In this document: positions 32,437 through 42,000 of the stretch, piece by piece
How positions within the stretch are numbered: the stretch's first letter is position 1
How the letters are laid out: each line of letters opens with the position of its first letter
Assembly (NCBI RefSeq): GCF_026343295.1
Contig: NZ_JAPELY010000002.1
Span: forward strand, 992,001-1,056,000
Direction: 5' to 3'
DNA: 64,000 nucleotides
Origin: Streptomyces sp. NBC_00083
Lineage (GTDB): Bacteria > Actinomycetota > Actinomycetes > Streptomycetales > Streptomycetaceae
Notes under the pieces: generated by a model
Seen by the model: the letters and a program-made list of their open reading frames with translations, nothing else
Databases searched by the model: none
What the model was told of the DNA's origin: nothing
Position numbers and translations under genes: made by a program

Positions 32437-33732
32437 ATGTCCATTCATCGCAGTGTCGCGATCCGGACGGCCGTCGGTCTCGGCGCCGCCCTCTCGCTCA
32501 CCCTGCTCACCGCGTGCGGTGGCGGCGGTGGCGGCAAGGGCTCGGCCACCGACGGGAAGATCGAGGGCGAGATCAAGTTCCAGACCTGGAACCTCCGCGC
32601 CAACTTCAAGGACTACTTCGAAGGCGTCATCAAGGACTTCGAGAAGGCCAACCCGGGCACCACGGTGAAGTGGGTGGACCAGCCCGCCGACAACTACGCC
32701 GACAAGTTGAGCGCCGACGCCACCGCCGGCACCCTCCCCGATGTCGTGAACCTCTCCCCGGACCTCGCCTATCCGCTCGCCAAGGCCGGCACGCTGCTCA
32801 ACCTGGACCAGGACAAGACCGCCGCCAAGTTCAAGCTCGAGTACCTCGACGGCGCCTGGCAGGGCTTCGACATGCCGGGGCTCGACGGCTCGTACGCCTT
32901 TCCCTGGTATCTGAACACCGGCCCCCTCTTCTACAACAAGACGATGTTCAAGGACGCCGGCCTCGACCCCGAGAAGGCGCCCAAAACGTTCGACGAACTC
33001 TTCGCGGACGCGGCCCAGTTGGCGCAGAAGGGGAAGGCGACGCTCGCGCAGCCGCCGACCGTCGAGGACTTCGGCCGGTACGGCGTCTCCATCATGAGCA
33101 AGGACGGCACGAAGTTCACCTTCAACGACGCCAAGGGCGTCGAGTTCCTGACGAAGTATCAGCAGATGTTCAAGGAGGGCGGACTGCACAAGCAGGCCCT
33201 GACGCTCACCGCGGAGACCGCCGGGCAGAAGTTCCTCCAGCAGGAGGTGGCCATGAACCCGGGCAGCGCCCACGACCTGGACACCTTCAAGAAGAACGCC
33301 CCGTCGCTCTACGGCAACCTCGGCATCACGGACGTACCGACCAACACCGGCAAGCAGAACATGTACTTGCAGGGCCTCTCGGTCAACTCGCAGAGCAAGA
33401 ACGCCGCGACCGCGCTCGCCTTCGCGCACTTCGTCACGGACCAGAAGAACCAGGAGGACTTCGGCCACAAGGTCGCCGTCTTCCCCAGCACCAAGGGCTC
33501 CCTCGACAAGGAGTACTGGACGAAGGCGGACGGCACCGAGGAGGGCAGGATCCGGGTCGCCTCGGCCAAGATGCTGCCGACCGCCGTCAACTACACGCCG
33601 GTGCTGTTCAGCGACGAGATGAAGACGATCCTGCGCAACGAGACAGCCAAGTGCCTCCAGGGCAAGGCGTCCCCGAAGGACGCTCTGGACAGCGCGGCCA
33701 ACCAGATGACCAAGCTGATCCAGCAGAAGTGA
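32437..33732 (+). CDS. sugar ABC transporter substrate-binding lipoprotein (predicted N-glycan oligosaccharide binder)
   Basis: Protein of 431 aa. The signal peptide ends in lipobox LLTAC followed by a glycine run (ACGGGGGGKG). Mature family-1 binding protein: IKFQTWNLRANFKDYFEGVI, YAFPWYLNTGPLFYNKTMF, PTNTGKQNMYLQGLSVNSQS. AAGGAG precedes the ATG by 10 bases. It is first gene of the operon; two permeases follow. The glycosidases downstream point to a mannose-rich oligosaccharide as ligand, which is inference. Confidence 0.9.
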   Translation: MSIHRSVAIRTAVGLGAALSLTLLTACGGGGGGKGSATDGKIEGEIKFQTWNLRANFKDYFEGVIKDFEKANPGTTVKWVDQPADNYADKLSADATAGTLPDVVNLSPDLAYPLAKAGTLLNLDQDKTAAKFKLEYLDGAWQGFDMPGLDGSYAFPWYLNTGPLFYNKTMFKDAGLDPEKAPKTFDELFADAAQLAQKGKATLAQPPTVEDFGRYGVSIMSKDGTKFTFNDAKGVEFLTKYQQMFKEGGLHKQALTLTAETAGQKFLQQEVAMNPGSAHDLDTFKKNAPSLYGNLGITDVPTNTGKQNMYLQGLSVNSQSKNAATALAFAHFVTDQKNQEDFGHKVAVFPSTKGSLDKEYWTKADGTEEGRIRVASAKMLPTAVNYTPVLFSDEMKTILRNETAKCLQGKASPKDALDSAANQMTKLIQQK

Positions 33733-33785
33733 CCGGGTGACCGAGCGATGAGCATCCCCGCACCGGCCGCCCGGCGGGCCCGCCG

Positions 33786-34754
33786 ATGAGTGTTTCGACC
33801 CCGACCGTCACCAAGGGGGCCGCGGGCCGCCCGCGCACCGCCGCCCCCGGCCGGCGCGCGGGCCGCCTCGCCGGCCGCCCCGCGGGCCGCACCCACCGCG
33901 CCCTCACCCCCTGGCTCTTCCTCGCGCCGGGCCTCCTGATCACCCTCGCCTTCAACCTGTATCCGTTCCTCGCCACCGTGTGGAAGTCGTTCACCGACGC
34001 CCGCACCCTGACGACCGGCAGCTTCGTGGGCCTCGACAACTTCACGGCGCTCGTCCACGACGACCAGTTCTGGGTCGCGCTGCGCAACAGCGCGCTGTAC
34101 GTGGTCCTCGTCGTGCCGTGCCTGGTCCTGCTGCCGCTGCTCCTCGCCCTCCTGGTCCAGCGGCACATCCCCGGCATCGCCTTCTTCCGGTCCGCGTACT
34201 ACACGCCGGTCGTGGCGTCGGTGGTCGTCGTCGCCCTGATGTGGGTGTGGATGCTGGACGACCGCGGCTTCGTCAACGGCGTGCTGCGCATGGTGGGCGT
34301 CGACCCGGTGCCGTTTCTGTCCAACCAGTGGCTCCTGCTGCTCAGTTCGATGGCCCTGACGGTGTGGAAGGGCCTCGGCTACTACATGATCATTTACCTG
34401 GCCGCGCTCGCCAACGTACCCAGGGAGCTCCACGAGGCCGCCGAGGTCGACGGCGCGGGACCGGTCCGCCGCTTCGTCTCCGTGACCATGCCCTCCGTGC
34501 GCTCCACGATGGTCCTGGTCGCCGCGCTCTCCGCGGTCTCCGCCTTCAAGGTCTTCAGCGAGGTCTACATGATCGCGGGCCCCACCGGCGGCCCCGCCGG
34601 CGCGGACACCACCCTCGTCATGCTCATCCAGCGGGCCGGCACCGGGCTCCAGGGCCGCACCGGCTACGCCTCCGCCATGTCGATCGTGCTGTTCCTGCTG
34701 ACCCTGGTCCTGATGCTGCTCGTGCTGCGGGCCGACCGGAAGGACAAGGACTGA
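33786..34754 (+). CDS. sugar ABC transporter permease, MalF type
   Basis: Protein of 322 aa. A long Arg/Ala-rich cytoplasmic N-terminus (about 1-40) is followed by six membrane segments. EAA loop: LHEAAEVDGAGPVRRFVSVT. The ATG overlaps the stop of a 13-codon upstream frame (33748-33789), which may couple initiation. Its own stop overlaps the next permease start by one base (TGATG). It pairs with the MalG-type protein to form the channel. Confidence 0.9.
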   Translation: MSVSTPTVTKGAAGRPRTAAPGRRAGRLAGRPAGRTHRALTPWLFLAPGLLITLAFNLYPFLATVWKSFTDARTLTTGSFVGLDNFTALVHDDQFWVALRNSALYVVLVVPCLVLLPLLLALLVQRHIPGIAFFRSAYYTPVVASVVVVALMWVWMLDDRGFVNGVLRMVGVDPVPFLSNQWLLLLSSMALTVWKGLGYYMIIYLAALANVPRELHEAAEVDGAGPVRRFVSVTMPSVRSTMVLVAALSAVSAFKVFSEVYMIAGPTGGPAGADTTLVMLIQRAGTGLQGRTGYASAMSIVLFLLTLVLMLLVLRADRKDKD

Positions 34755-35638
34755 TGGCCGCCGTCGCCCAGCACACCGCCGACTCGCCGCGCTCCGCCGC
34801 GCCCCGGCGCACCCGCGCCCCCCGGTGGCGCAAGGCGCTGCGGTACACGGCCCTGGTGCTGGTGCTGCTCATCATGATCGGCCCGTTCCTGTGGCAGCTG
34901 TCCACCTCGCTCAAGGGCACCACCGAGGACATCTACACCTCGCCGCCCCGGCTGCTGCCCGCGCACCCCACCGTCGCGAACTACCGCGACGTCGCGGACA
35001 TCATCCCCGTCTGGGACTTCATCCTGAACTCCCTGAAGGTGGCCGTCAGCAACGTCGCGACCAACGTGATCGGCGCCGCGATGGCCGGCTACGCGCTCTC
35101 CCGGCTCCGCTTCCGGGGCCGCGGCGCCGCCGCCGTCGTGTTCGTCCTCGCGCTCCTGGTGCCGACGGAAGCCACCATGCTCGCCCAGTTCGCCACGATG
35201 CGCTCCTTGGAGCTGAACAACACCCTGGTCGCCGTGGTGCTGCCCGGCTGCATCGGCGCGATGAACGTCCTGCTGATGCGCAACGCCTTCGACACCATCC
35301 CGTACGAGATCGAGGAGGCGGCCGTCATCGACGGCGCCAACGTGTGGCAGCGCTTCACGCGGATCGCGCTGCCCGCCGTGAAGGGCACCCTCGCCGTCGT
35401 CGCGATCTTCTCGTTCATGGGCGCCTGGGACGACTTCCTGTGGCCCCTGATCGTGCTCTCCGACTCCGAACACTTCACGCTCACCGTCGGCCTGAACTTC
35501 CTCCACGGCACGTTCTCCGACAACCAGCGCGTCGTGGCGGCGGGCACCATCATCGCCGTCGCCCCGCTGATCGTGCTCTTCGCCTGCCTCCAGCGGTTCT
35601 TCTTCCGCGGTGTCGGCGAGGGCGCGGTCAAGGGATAG
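34754..35638 (+). CDS. sugar ABC transporter permease, MalG type
   Basis: Protein of 294 aa. Membrane segments at about 30-50, 85-115, 120-145, 155-180, 200-225 and 262-285. EAA loop: IEEAAVIDGANVWQRFTRIA. It ends GEGAVKG, a common end of MalG-type permeases. Start overlaps the previous stop by one base. No ATPase gene follows; the operon continues with glycoside hydrolases. Confidence 0.92.
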   Translation: MAAVAQHTADSPRSAAPRRTRAPRWRKALRYTALVLVLLIMIGPFLWQLSTSLKGTTEDIYTSPPRLLPAHPTVANYRDVADIIPVWDFILNSLKVAVSNVATNVIGAAMAGYALSRLRFRGRGAAAVVFVLALLVPTEATMLAQFATMRSLELNNTLVAVVLPGCIGAMNVLLMRNAFDTIPYEIEEAAVIDGANVWQRFTRIALPAVKGTLAVVAIFSFMGAWDDFLWPLIVLSDSEHFTLTVGLNFLHGTFSDNQRVVAAGTIIAVAPLIVLFACLQRFFFRGVGEGAVKG

Positions 35639-35697
35639 CCGCACCCTCCGCACCCAGGAGCACCTCCGCCCGCCAGAACTACCTTGGAGCTCACCCC

Positions 35698-36939
35698 ATG
35701 GCAGCCCCGCGCTTCGGCGTCAACTACACGCCCAGCCAAGGCTGGTTCCACCACTGGCTCGACTACGACCCGGACGCGGTGCGGGCCGACCTCGACGCGA
35801 TAGCCGCGCTCGGCCTCGACCACATACGCGTCTTCCCGCTCTGGCCCTACTTCCAGCCCAACCGCACCCTGATCAGGCCCCGCGCTGTCGAGCACCTCCT
35901 CGACCTCGCGGACGCCGCCGCCGAGCGGGGCCTCGACGTCAACGTCGACGGGCTCCAGGGGCACCTGTCGAGCTTCGACTTCCTGCCCGCCTGGACCCGC
36001 ACCTGGCACCGCCGCAACCTGTTCACCGACCCGGACGTCGTCGACGGACAGGCCGCCTATCTGCGCACCCTGGCCGCCGCCCTCGCCGACCGGCCCAACT
36101 TCATCGGCCTCACCCTCGGCAACGAGATCAACCAGTTCTCCGCGGGCCCCCACCCCGACCCCGACCGGGCCACCCCCGACGAGGCCGACGCCTGGCTGGA
36201 GCGGATGCTGGCCGCGTGCGAGGAGGGCGCGCCGGGCCGGCTCCACCTGCACGCTGAGTACGACGCGTGCTGGTACCAGGACGACATGCCGTTCACCCCG
36301 GCCCAGGCGGCACGGCGCGGCGCCGTCACCGCCGTGCACTCCTGGGTCTTCAACGGCACCGCCCAGCTCCACGGGCGGGTCTCGACGGCGACCGAGCACC
36401 ACGCCGCCTATCTGATCGAGCTGGCCAAGGCCTGGGCCGCCGACCCGCACCGCCCGGTCTGGCTCCAGGAGGTCGGTGCCCCCGCCCCGCTGGTGCCGCC
36501 GGTGCACGCCGCGGCCTTCACCGAGGCGACCGTCGAGAACGCCCTGGACTGCCCGGACCTGTGGGGCATCACCTGGTGGTGCTCGCACGACGTGTCGCGC
36601 GACCTCGCCGACTACCCCGAACTCGAATACGGTCTCGGCCTGTTGACCAACGACGGGCGCCGCAAGGACACCGCCGAGGTGATCGCCCGTACCGCCGCGG
36701 CCTTCCGCGACGGCGCCCGCGGCTACGCCCCCGCGCCCCGGGCCACCGCCCTCGTGGTGCCGGACGCCCCCGAGTCCCGCTCGCACTGCGCCCCCGGCGG
36801 CGCGGTCTTCGAGGCGTTCTTCCGGCTCACCGCCGACGGCGCCCGCCCCACCACCGTCCTCGCGAGCCGCGCCGCCGACCGGGCCCATCTCGCCGCGCGC
36901 GGCATCACCGACGTCATCACCCCAGACCAGGTCCGGTAA
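35698..36939 (+). CDS. GH5-type glycosidase, probable GH5_18 beta-mannosidase
   Basis: Protein of 413 aa with no signal peptide. A TIM-barrel clan GH-A glycosidase: N-terminal FGVNYTPSQGWFHHWLDYD, acid/base Glu143 in LTLGNEINQF, nucleophile Glu258 in VWLQEVGAP, and GITWWCSHD. The FGVNYTPS-WFHHWLD opening and NE/QE pair are those I associate with GH5 subfamily 18, whose characterised bifidobacterial members split Man-beta-1,4-GlcNAc, the N-glycan core. Cytoplasmic location next to an importer, GH85 and GH38 supports this. Subfamily is from memory; clan and catalytic glutamates are well supported. GGAG precedes the ATG. Confidence 0.75.
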   Translation: MAAPRFGVNYTPSQGWFHHWLDYDPDAVRADLDAIAALGLDHIRVFPLWPYFQPNRTLIRPRAVEHLLDLADAAAERGLDVNVDGLQGHLSSFDFLPAWTRTWHRRNLFTDPDVVDGQAAYLRTLAAALADRPNFIGLTLGNEINQFSAGPHPDPDRATPDEADAWLERMLAACEEGAPGRLHLHAEYDACWYQDDMPFTPAQAARRGAVTAVHSWVFNGTAQLHGRVSTATEHHAAYLIELAKAWAADPHRPVWLQEVGAPAPLVPPVHAAAFTEATVENALDCPDLWGITWWCSHDVSRDLADYPELEYGLGLLTNDGRRKDTAEVIARTAAAFRDGARGYAPAPRATALVVPDAPESRSHCAPGGAVFEAFFRLTADGARPTTVLASRAADRAHLAARGITDVITPDQVR

Positions 36940-36962
36940 CGCTCCCGCCCAGGAGGCACCCC

Positions 36963-38996
36963 GTGAACCAGCTCCCCACCAGACGCGCCGTGGTCGTCGC
37001 AGGCGCGGCCGCCGCCCTCGCCCCCGCGCTCCCCGCGTACGCCGCCCCCGCGGCCCGCACCGCGCCGCACCCGCCAACCGGGGCCGCGCTCAAGCCCGTT
37101 CAGCCGTACGCGTCCTACTGGTACCCGGACTCGCTGCCCGCCGGCAGCCCCGGCCCCGGCATCACCTGGCGCAGTCTGGCGTCCTGGCGCGCCGAGAGCG
37201 ACCCCGACCTGGCGTTCAACGCGGCGTCCGTACCGCTCGCGGCGCGGTTCACTCCCACCGCCGCCAACACCACGGCCCGCGCGGGACAGGCCCGCGTCCA
37301 GTCCCTCGTCTCGTTCGGGCCCACCGCGTCCAACCCCTCGCAGGGCGCCCCCACCGCCGACTACTACGCCCTCACCCACTGGGCCTACCTGGACGAGCTG
37401 GTCTTCTGGGGCGGCTCGTCCGGCGAGGGGCTGATCCTCGCGCCCAACGCGCCCGTCGTGGACGCCGCCCACCGGCACGGCGTGCCCGTCCTCGGCAACG
37501 TCTTCCTGCCGCCCGCGGCCTACGGCGGGCAGCTCCAGTGGACCCGCGACCTCGTGCGGAAGGACGCCGCGGGCCACTACCCGCTCGCCGAGCGGCTCGT
37601 CGCGGTGGCCGCCGCGTACGGCTTCGACGGCTGGTTCGTCAACGCCGAGACCGGCGGAGGGAACACCGCGCTCGCCCTCGACATGCGCGGCTTCCTGACC
37701 GAGCTGAAGCAGCTCGGCGCGGCCAGGGGGCAGCGGGTCACCTGGTACGACGCGATGACCGCCAACGGCTCGGTCAGCTGGCAGGGCGCCCTCAACAGCC
37801 AGAACGAGGCCTTCTTCCGGGCCGCCGACACCATGTTCCTCGACTTCCGCTGGACGGCCGCGACGCTCGCGTCGTCCGGCGCCAAGGCCGGCCAACTGGG
37901 GCGCGACCGCTACCAGTTGTGGGCCGGTGTGGACGTGGAGTCCCACGGCTGGGACACCCCGGTCGACTGGGACGCGATCGTGCCCGCCGCGAAGCCGGGC
38001 ATCGCCTCGTACGGCTTCTACCGGCCCGAGTGGACCCGCAACCACCTTCCCGAGAGCCGCACCCCCGGCGACTTCCACGCCGCCGACGACCGCTTCTGGA
38101 CCGGCTCCTCGCTCGACCCCTCGCGCCCGGCCGCTGCCGACCCCTGGCGCGCCCCCGCCACCGCCGTCGCCGACCGCTCCACCATCACCGCGCTGCCCTT
38201 CGCCACCACGTTCAACACCGGCCACGGAGTGCGCTGGTACGACGGCGGCGCGGTCACGTCGAGCGCCCCGTGGAACCACCTCGGGCTCCAGGACCGGCTG
38301 CCGTCCCGCCGCTGGGTCACCCGCACCGACGGCCGTCATCCCGCCGTCGCCTTCGACTTCGAGGACGCCTGGCGCGGCGGCAGCAGTGTCCTGGTCACCG
38401 GGGAGCCGGGCGCGCCGGTCACGCTCGACCTGTACGCCACCCGGCTGCCGCTGTCGCCCCGTACGGTCATCGAACTCACCCACCGCGCCGACGCGGACGT
38501 CACCGTCGAGCCGGCCGTCGCCACCGCCGAACCCGCCCGGCCGGGTGACCCGTACCCCTACCGCCTGCTGCCCGCCACAACCCTGAAGGCGGGCGCCTGG
38601 ACCACCACGCGGCTCGCCCTGCCGGGCCTGTCCGGCACCGCGCGCGCGGTCGGCGTGCGGCTCACCGCGCAGGGCGCGCTGCATTACCGTCTGGGCGCAC
38701 TGGCCATCCATGACGGCCCTCAAGTGCCGTCCGCACCGGACAAGTTGACAATCGCCGCCGGATCGGACGGCCTGCGCCTCACCTGGCGCCCGGCGCCCGG
38801 TCCCGTACGCCACTACGAGCTGCACCGGCTGCTGCCGGACGGCACCCGGCGCTTCCTCGGCGGCACCTGCCAGAGCGCCTACTTCGTGCCGGGCGCGCTA
38901 CCCGAACCGGGCGAGAAGTCGGCATGCTTCGAAGTGCGGGCGGTGGGCGAGCTCTACACCGCGTCCGGCCCCGCGCGGGCCGCCCACACCTGGTAG
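36963..38996 (+). CDS. secreted GH85 endo-beta-N-acetylglucosaminidase
   Basis: Protein of 677 aa. The N-terminus (PTRRAVVVAGAAAALAPALPAYA) is a twin-arginine-like signal peptide. The catalytic domain (about 45-400) carries YASYWYPDSL, WAYLDELVFWGGSSGEGLIL and the GH85 signature DGWFVNAE, with Asn227 and Glu229 as the substrate-assisted catalytic pair. C-terminal beta-sandwich domains follow (about 420-580, and a fibronectin-III-like module about 590-677, PDKLTIAAGSDGLRLTWRP). It cleaves the chitobiose core of high-mannose N-glycans, releasing oligosaccharide with one reducing GlcNAc. GTG start behind AGGAGG, 23 bases after the preceding gene. Confidence 0.88.
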   Translation: MNQLPTRRAVVVAGAAAALAPALPAYAAPAARTAPHPPTGAALKPVQPYASYWYPDSLPAGSPGPGITWRSLASWRAESDPDLAFNAASVPLAARFTPTAANTTARAGQARVQSLVSFGPTASNPSQGAPTADYYALTHWAYLDELVFWGGSSGEGLILAPNAPVVDAAHRHGVPVLGNVFLPPAAYGGQLQWTRDLVRKDAAGHYPLAERLVAVAAAYGFDGWFVNAETGGGNTALALDMRGFLTELKQLGAARGQRVTWYDAMTANGSVSWQGALNSQNEAFFRAADTMFLDFRWTAATLASSGAKAGQLGRDRYQLWAGVDVESHGWDTPVDWDAIVPAAKPGIASYGFYRPEWTRNHLPESRTPGDFHAADDRFWTGSSLDPSRPAAADPWRAPATAVADRSTITALPFATTFNTGHGVRWYDGGAVTSSAPWNHLGLQDRLPSRRWVTRTDGRHPAVAFDFEDAWRGGSSVLVTGEPGAPVTLDLYATRLPLSPRTVIELTHRADADVTVEPAVATAEPARPGDPYPYRLLPATTLKAGAWTTTRLALPGLSGTARAVGVRLTAQGALHYRLGALAIHDGPQVPSAPDKLTIAAGSDGLRLTWRPAPGPVRHYELHRLLPDGTRRFLGGTCQSAYFVPGALPEPGEKSACFEVRAVGELYTASGPARAAHTW

Positions 38997-39042
38997 CCCA
39001 CACCCCGGCAGTCCCACCCCTTCCCGAAACGGAGCACCCCCC

Positions 39043-42000
39043 ATGCATGACGACCGCGGCTTGGTCGAAGCCCGCCTCAAGCGCGTTCTGGACGAACGCA
39101 TCCGTCCCGCCGTGTACCCGGAGTCGGTGCCGCTGGACGTCGCCGTGTGGGTGGCGCCCGGGATTGGGGCCTCCCCTGCTCGAGCGGAGTCGAGAGCTTG
39201 GGGAACAGTGCCGGTGGCGGAGGGGCTCGCGGCACAGGTGGTGCCGGTCGCGGTCGGCGACGCGTGGGGCGCGCCCTGGGGCACCAGCTGGTTCCGGGTG
39301 ACCGGACGGGTGCCGGCGGAGTGGGCGGGCCGCTGCGTCGAGGCCGTCCTCGACCTCGGCTTCGACGAGAACATGCCGGGCTTCCAGTGCGAAGGACTCG
39401 TCTACCGGCCCGACGGCACCCCGGTGAAGGGCCTCAACCCGCGCAACCAGTGGGTGCGGATCGGCGCGCCGGTCGAGGGCGGCGAGGAGGTGCGCCTGCA
39501 CATCGAGGCCGCCTCCAACCCGGTCCTGCTCGACTACCACCCCTTCGTGCCGACCCCGCTCGGCGACATCGAGACCTCGCACCGCGACCCGCTGTACAAG
39601 CTGACCCGCATGGACCTCGCGGTCTTCGACGAGACGGTGTGGCGCCTCGTCATCGACCTGGAGGTGCTCGGCGAGCTCATGCACGAGCTGCCCGTCGAGT
39701 CGGCGCGGCGCTGGGACATCCTGCGCGCCGTCGACCGCGCCCTCGACGCCCTCGACCTCCAGGACGTCAACGGCACGGCGCAAGCGGCCCGCGCGGAGCT
39801 GACCGGGGTCCTGGCGTCGCCCGCCGAGCCGTCGGCCCACCGGATCAGCGCGGTCGGCCACGCCCACATCGACTCGGCGTGGCTGTGGCCGCTGCGCGAG
39901 ACCGTACGCAAGGTGGCGCGCACCACCTCCAACATGACGGCGCTCCTGGACGACGAGCCCGAGTTCATCTTCTCGATGTCGCAGGCCCAGCAGTGGGCGT
40001 GGATCAAGGAGCACCGGCCCGAGGTGTGGGCGAAGGTCGTCAAGGCCGTCGCGGACGGCCGGTTCGTGCCGGCCGGCGGCATGTGGGTGGAGGCCGACAC
40101 CAACATGCCGGGCTCGGAGGCGATGGCCCGCCAGTTCGTGCACGGCAAACGCTTCTTCATCGACGAGTTCGGCGTGGAGAACGACGAGGCGTGGCTGCCC
40201 GACACCTTCGGCTTCGCCGCGGGCCTGCCCCAGATCATCAAGGCGGCCGGCTCCAAGTGGCTGCTCACCCAGAAGATCTCCTGGTCGCAGACGAACAAGT
40301 TCCCCCACCACACCTTCCAATGGGAGGGCATCGACGGCACCCGGATCTTCACGCACTTCCCGCCCGTCGACACCTACAACTGCGCGATGAAGGGCAGCGA
40401 GATCGCCCACGCCGCCAGGAACTTCAAGGACAAGGGCGTCGCCCGGCACTCGCTCGCACCGACCGGCTGGGGCGACGGGGGCGGCGGCACCACCCGCGAG
40501 ATGATCGCCAAGGCGGCCCGCCTGAAGAACCTGGAGGGCAGCGCCCAGGTGGTCTGGGAGACGCCGGCCGACTTCTTCGCGAAGGCGGAGGCGGAGTACG
40601 TGAACCCGCCGGTGTGGGTGGGCGAGCTGTACCTGGAACTGCACCGGGCCACGCTCACCAGCCAGGCCAAGACCAAGCAGGGCAACCGCAGGAGCGAGCA
40701 CCTGCTGCGCGAGGCGGAGCTGTGGTCGGCGACGGCCGCCGTGCGCGAGCCCGGATTCGCGTACTCCTACGAGGAGTTGGACCGCGTCTGGAAGACGGTC
40801 CTGCTGCACCAGTTCCACGACATCCTGCCCGGCTCCTCCATCGCCTGGGTGCACCGCGAGGCCGAGAAGACGTACGCGGCGGTCGCCGCCGAACTGACCG
40901 CCCTCATCGAGAACGCCCAGCGCGCCCTCGCGGGCCGGGGCACCCAGGCCCTGGTCTTCAACGCGACCCCGCACGGGCGCCACGGTGTGGCCGCGGGCGG
41001 CGCGGCGGTCCGCGCGGCGCAGAGCAGGCCCGAGCTGTCCGCGCGCCCCGACGGCGGGTTCGTCCTGTCCAACGCCCGGGTACGGGTGGAGATCGACGGG
41101 CGGGGCCTGGTCGTCTCGGCGTACGACCTGGGCGCCGGACGCGAGGCGATCGCACCGGACCGCCCCGCGAACCTGCTCCAGATCCACCCCGACTTCCCCA
41201 ACATGTGGGACGCCTGGGACGTCGACGCGTTCTACCGCAACACCGTGACCGACCTGGTCGAGGCGGACGAGGTGACGGCGGGCGAGGGCGCGTCGGTGCG
41301 GGTGGTGCGGTCGTTCGGTGCCTCGAAGGTGACGCAGACCCTGAGCCTCGCCCCGGACTCCCCGCGCCTCGACATCCTGACCGAGGTGGACTGGCACGAG
41401 ACGGAGAAGTTCCTGAAGCTGGCCTTCCCGCTGGATGTGCACGCGGAGCGGTACGCGTCGGAGACCCAGTTCGGGCACTTCTACCGGGCCACGCACACCA
41501 ACACGAGCTGGGAGTCGGCCAAGTTCGAGGCGTGCAACCACCGCTTCGTGCACCTGGAGGAGCCCGGCTGGGGCGTGGCCCTGGTCACCGACTCGACGTA
41601 CGGCCACGACGTGACGCGCACCGTCCGCCCCGAGGACGCCGGGACCACGACGACCCTGCGGGTCTCGCTGCTGCGGGCCCCCCGCTTCCCCGACCCGGAG
41701 ACCGACCAGGGCCCGCACCGCTTCCGGCACTCGCTCGTGCCGGGCGCGACGGTCGGCGACGCGGTGCGCGAGGGGTACCGGGTGAACCTGCCCGAGCGGA
41801 CCGTGCCCGGCGCCGGCCCGGTCGCCCCCCTGGTCACCGTCGACAACGACGCGGTCGTGGTGACGGCGGTGAAGCTGGCCGACGACGGCAGCGGCGACGT
41901 GGTGGTCCGCTTCCACGAGGCACACGGCGGCCGGGCCCGCGCGACCCTGACCCCCGGCTTCGCCGCGGCAGCCGCCACGGTCACGGACCTCCTCGAACGC

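Noticed and set aside
33748..33789. Alternative ATG as start of the MalF-type permease
   Set aside because: It is out of frame with the permease and stops after 13 codons at 33789, overlapping the true ATG at 33786; at most a coupling leader peptide.
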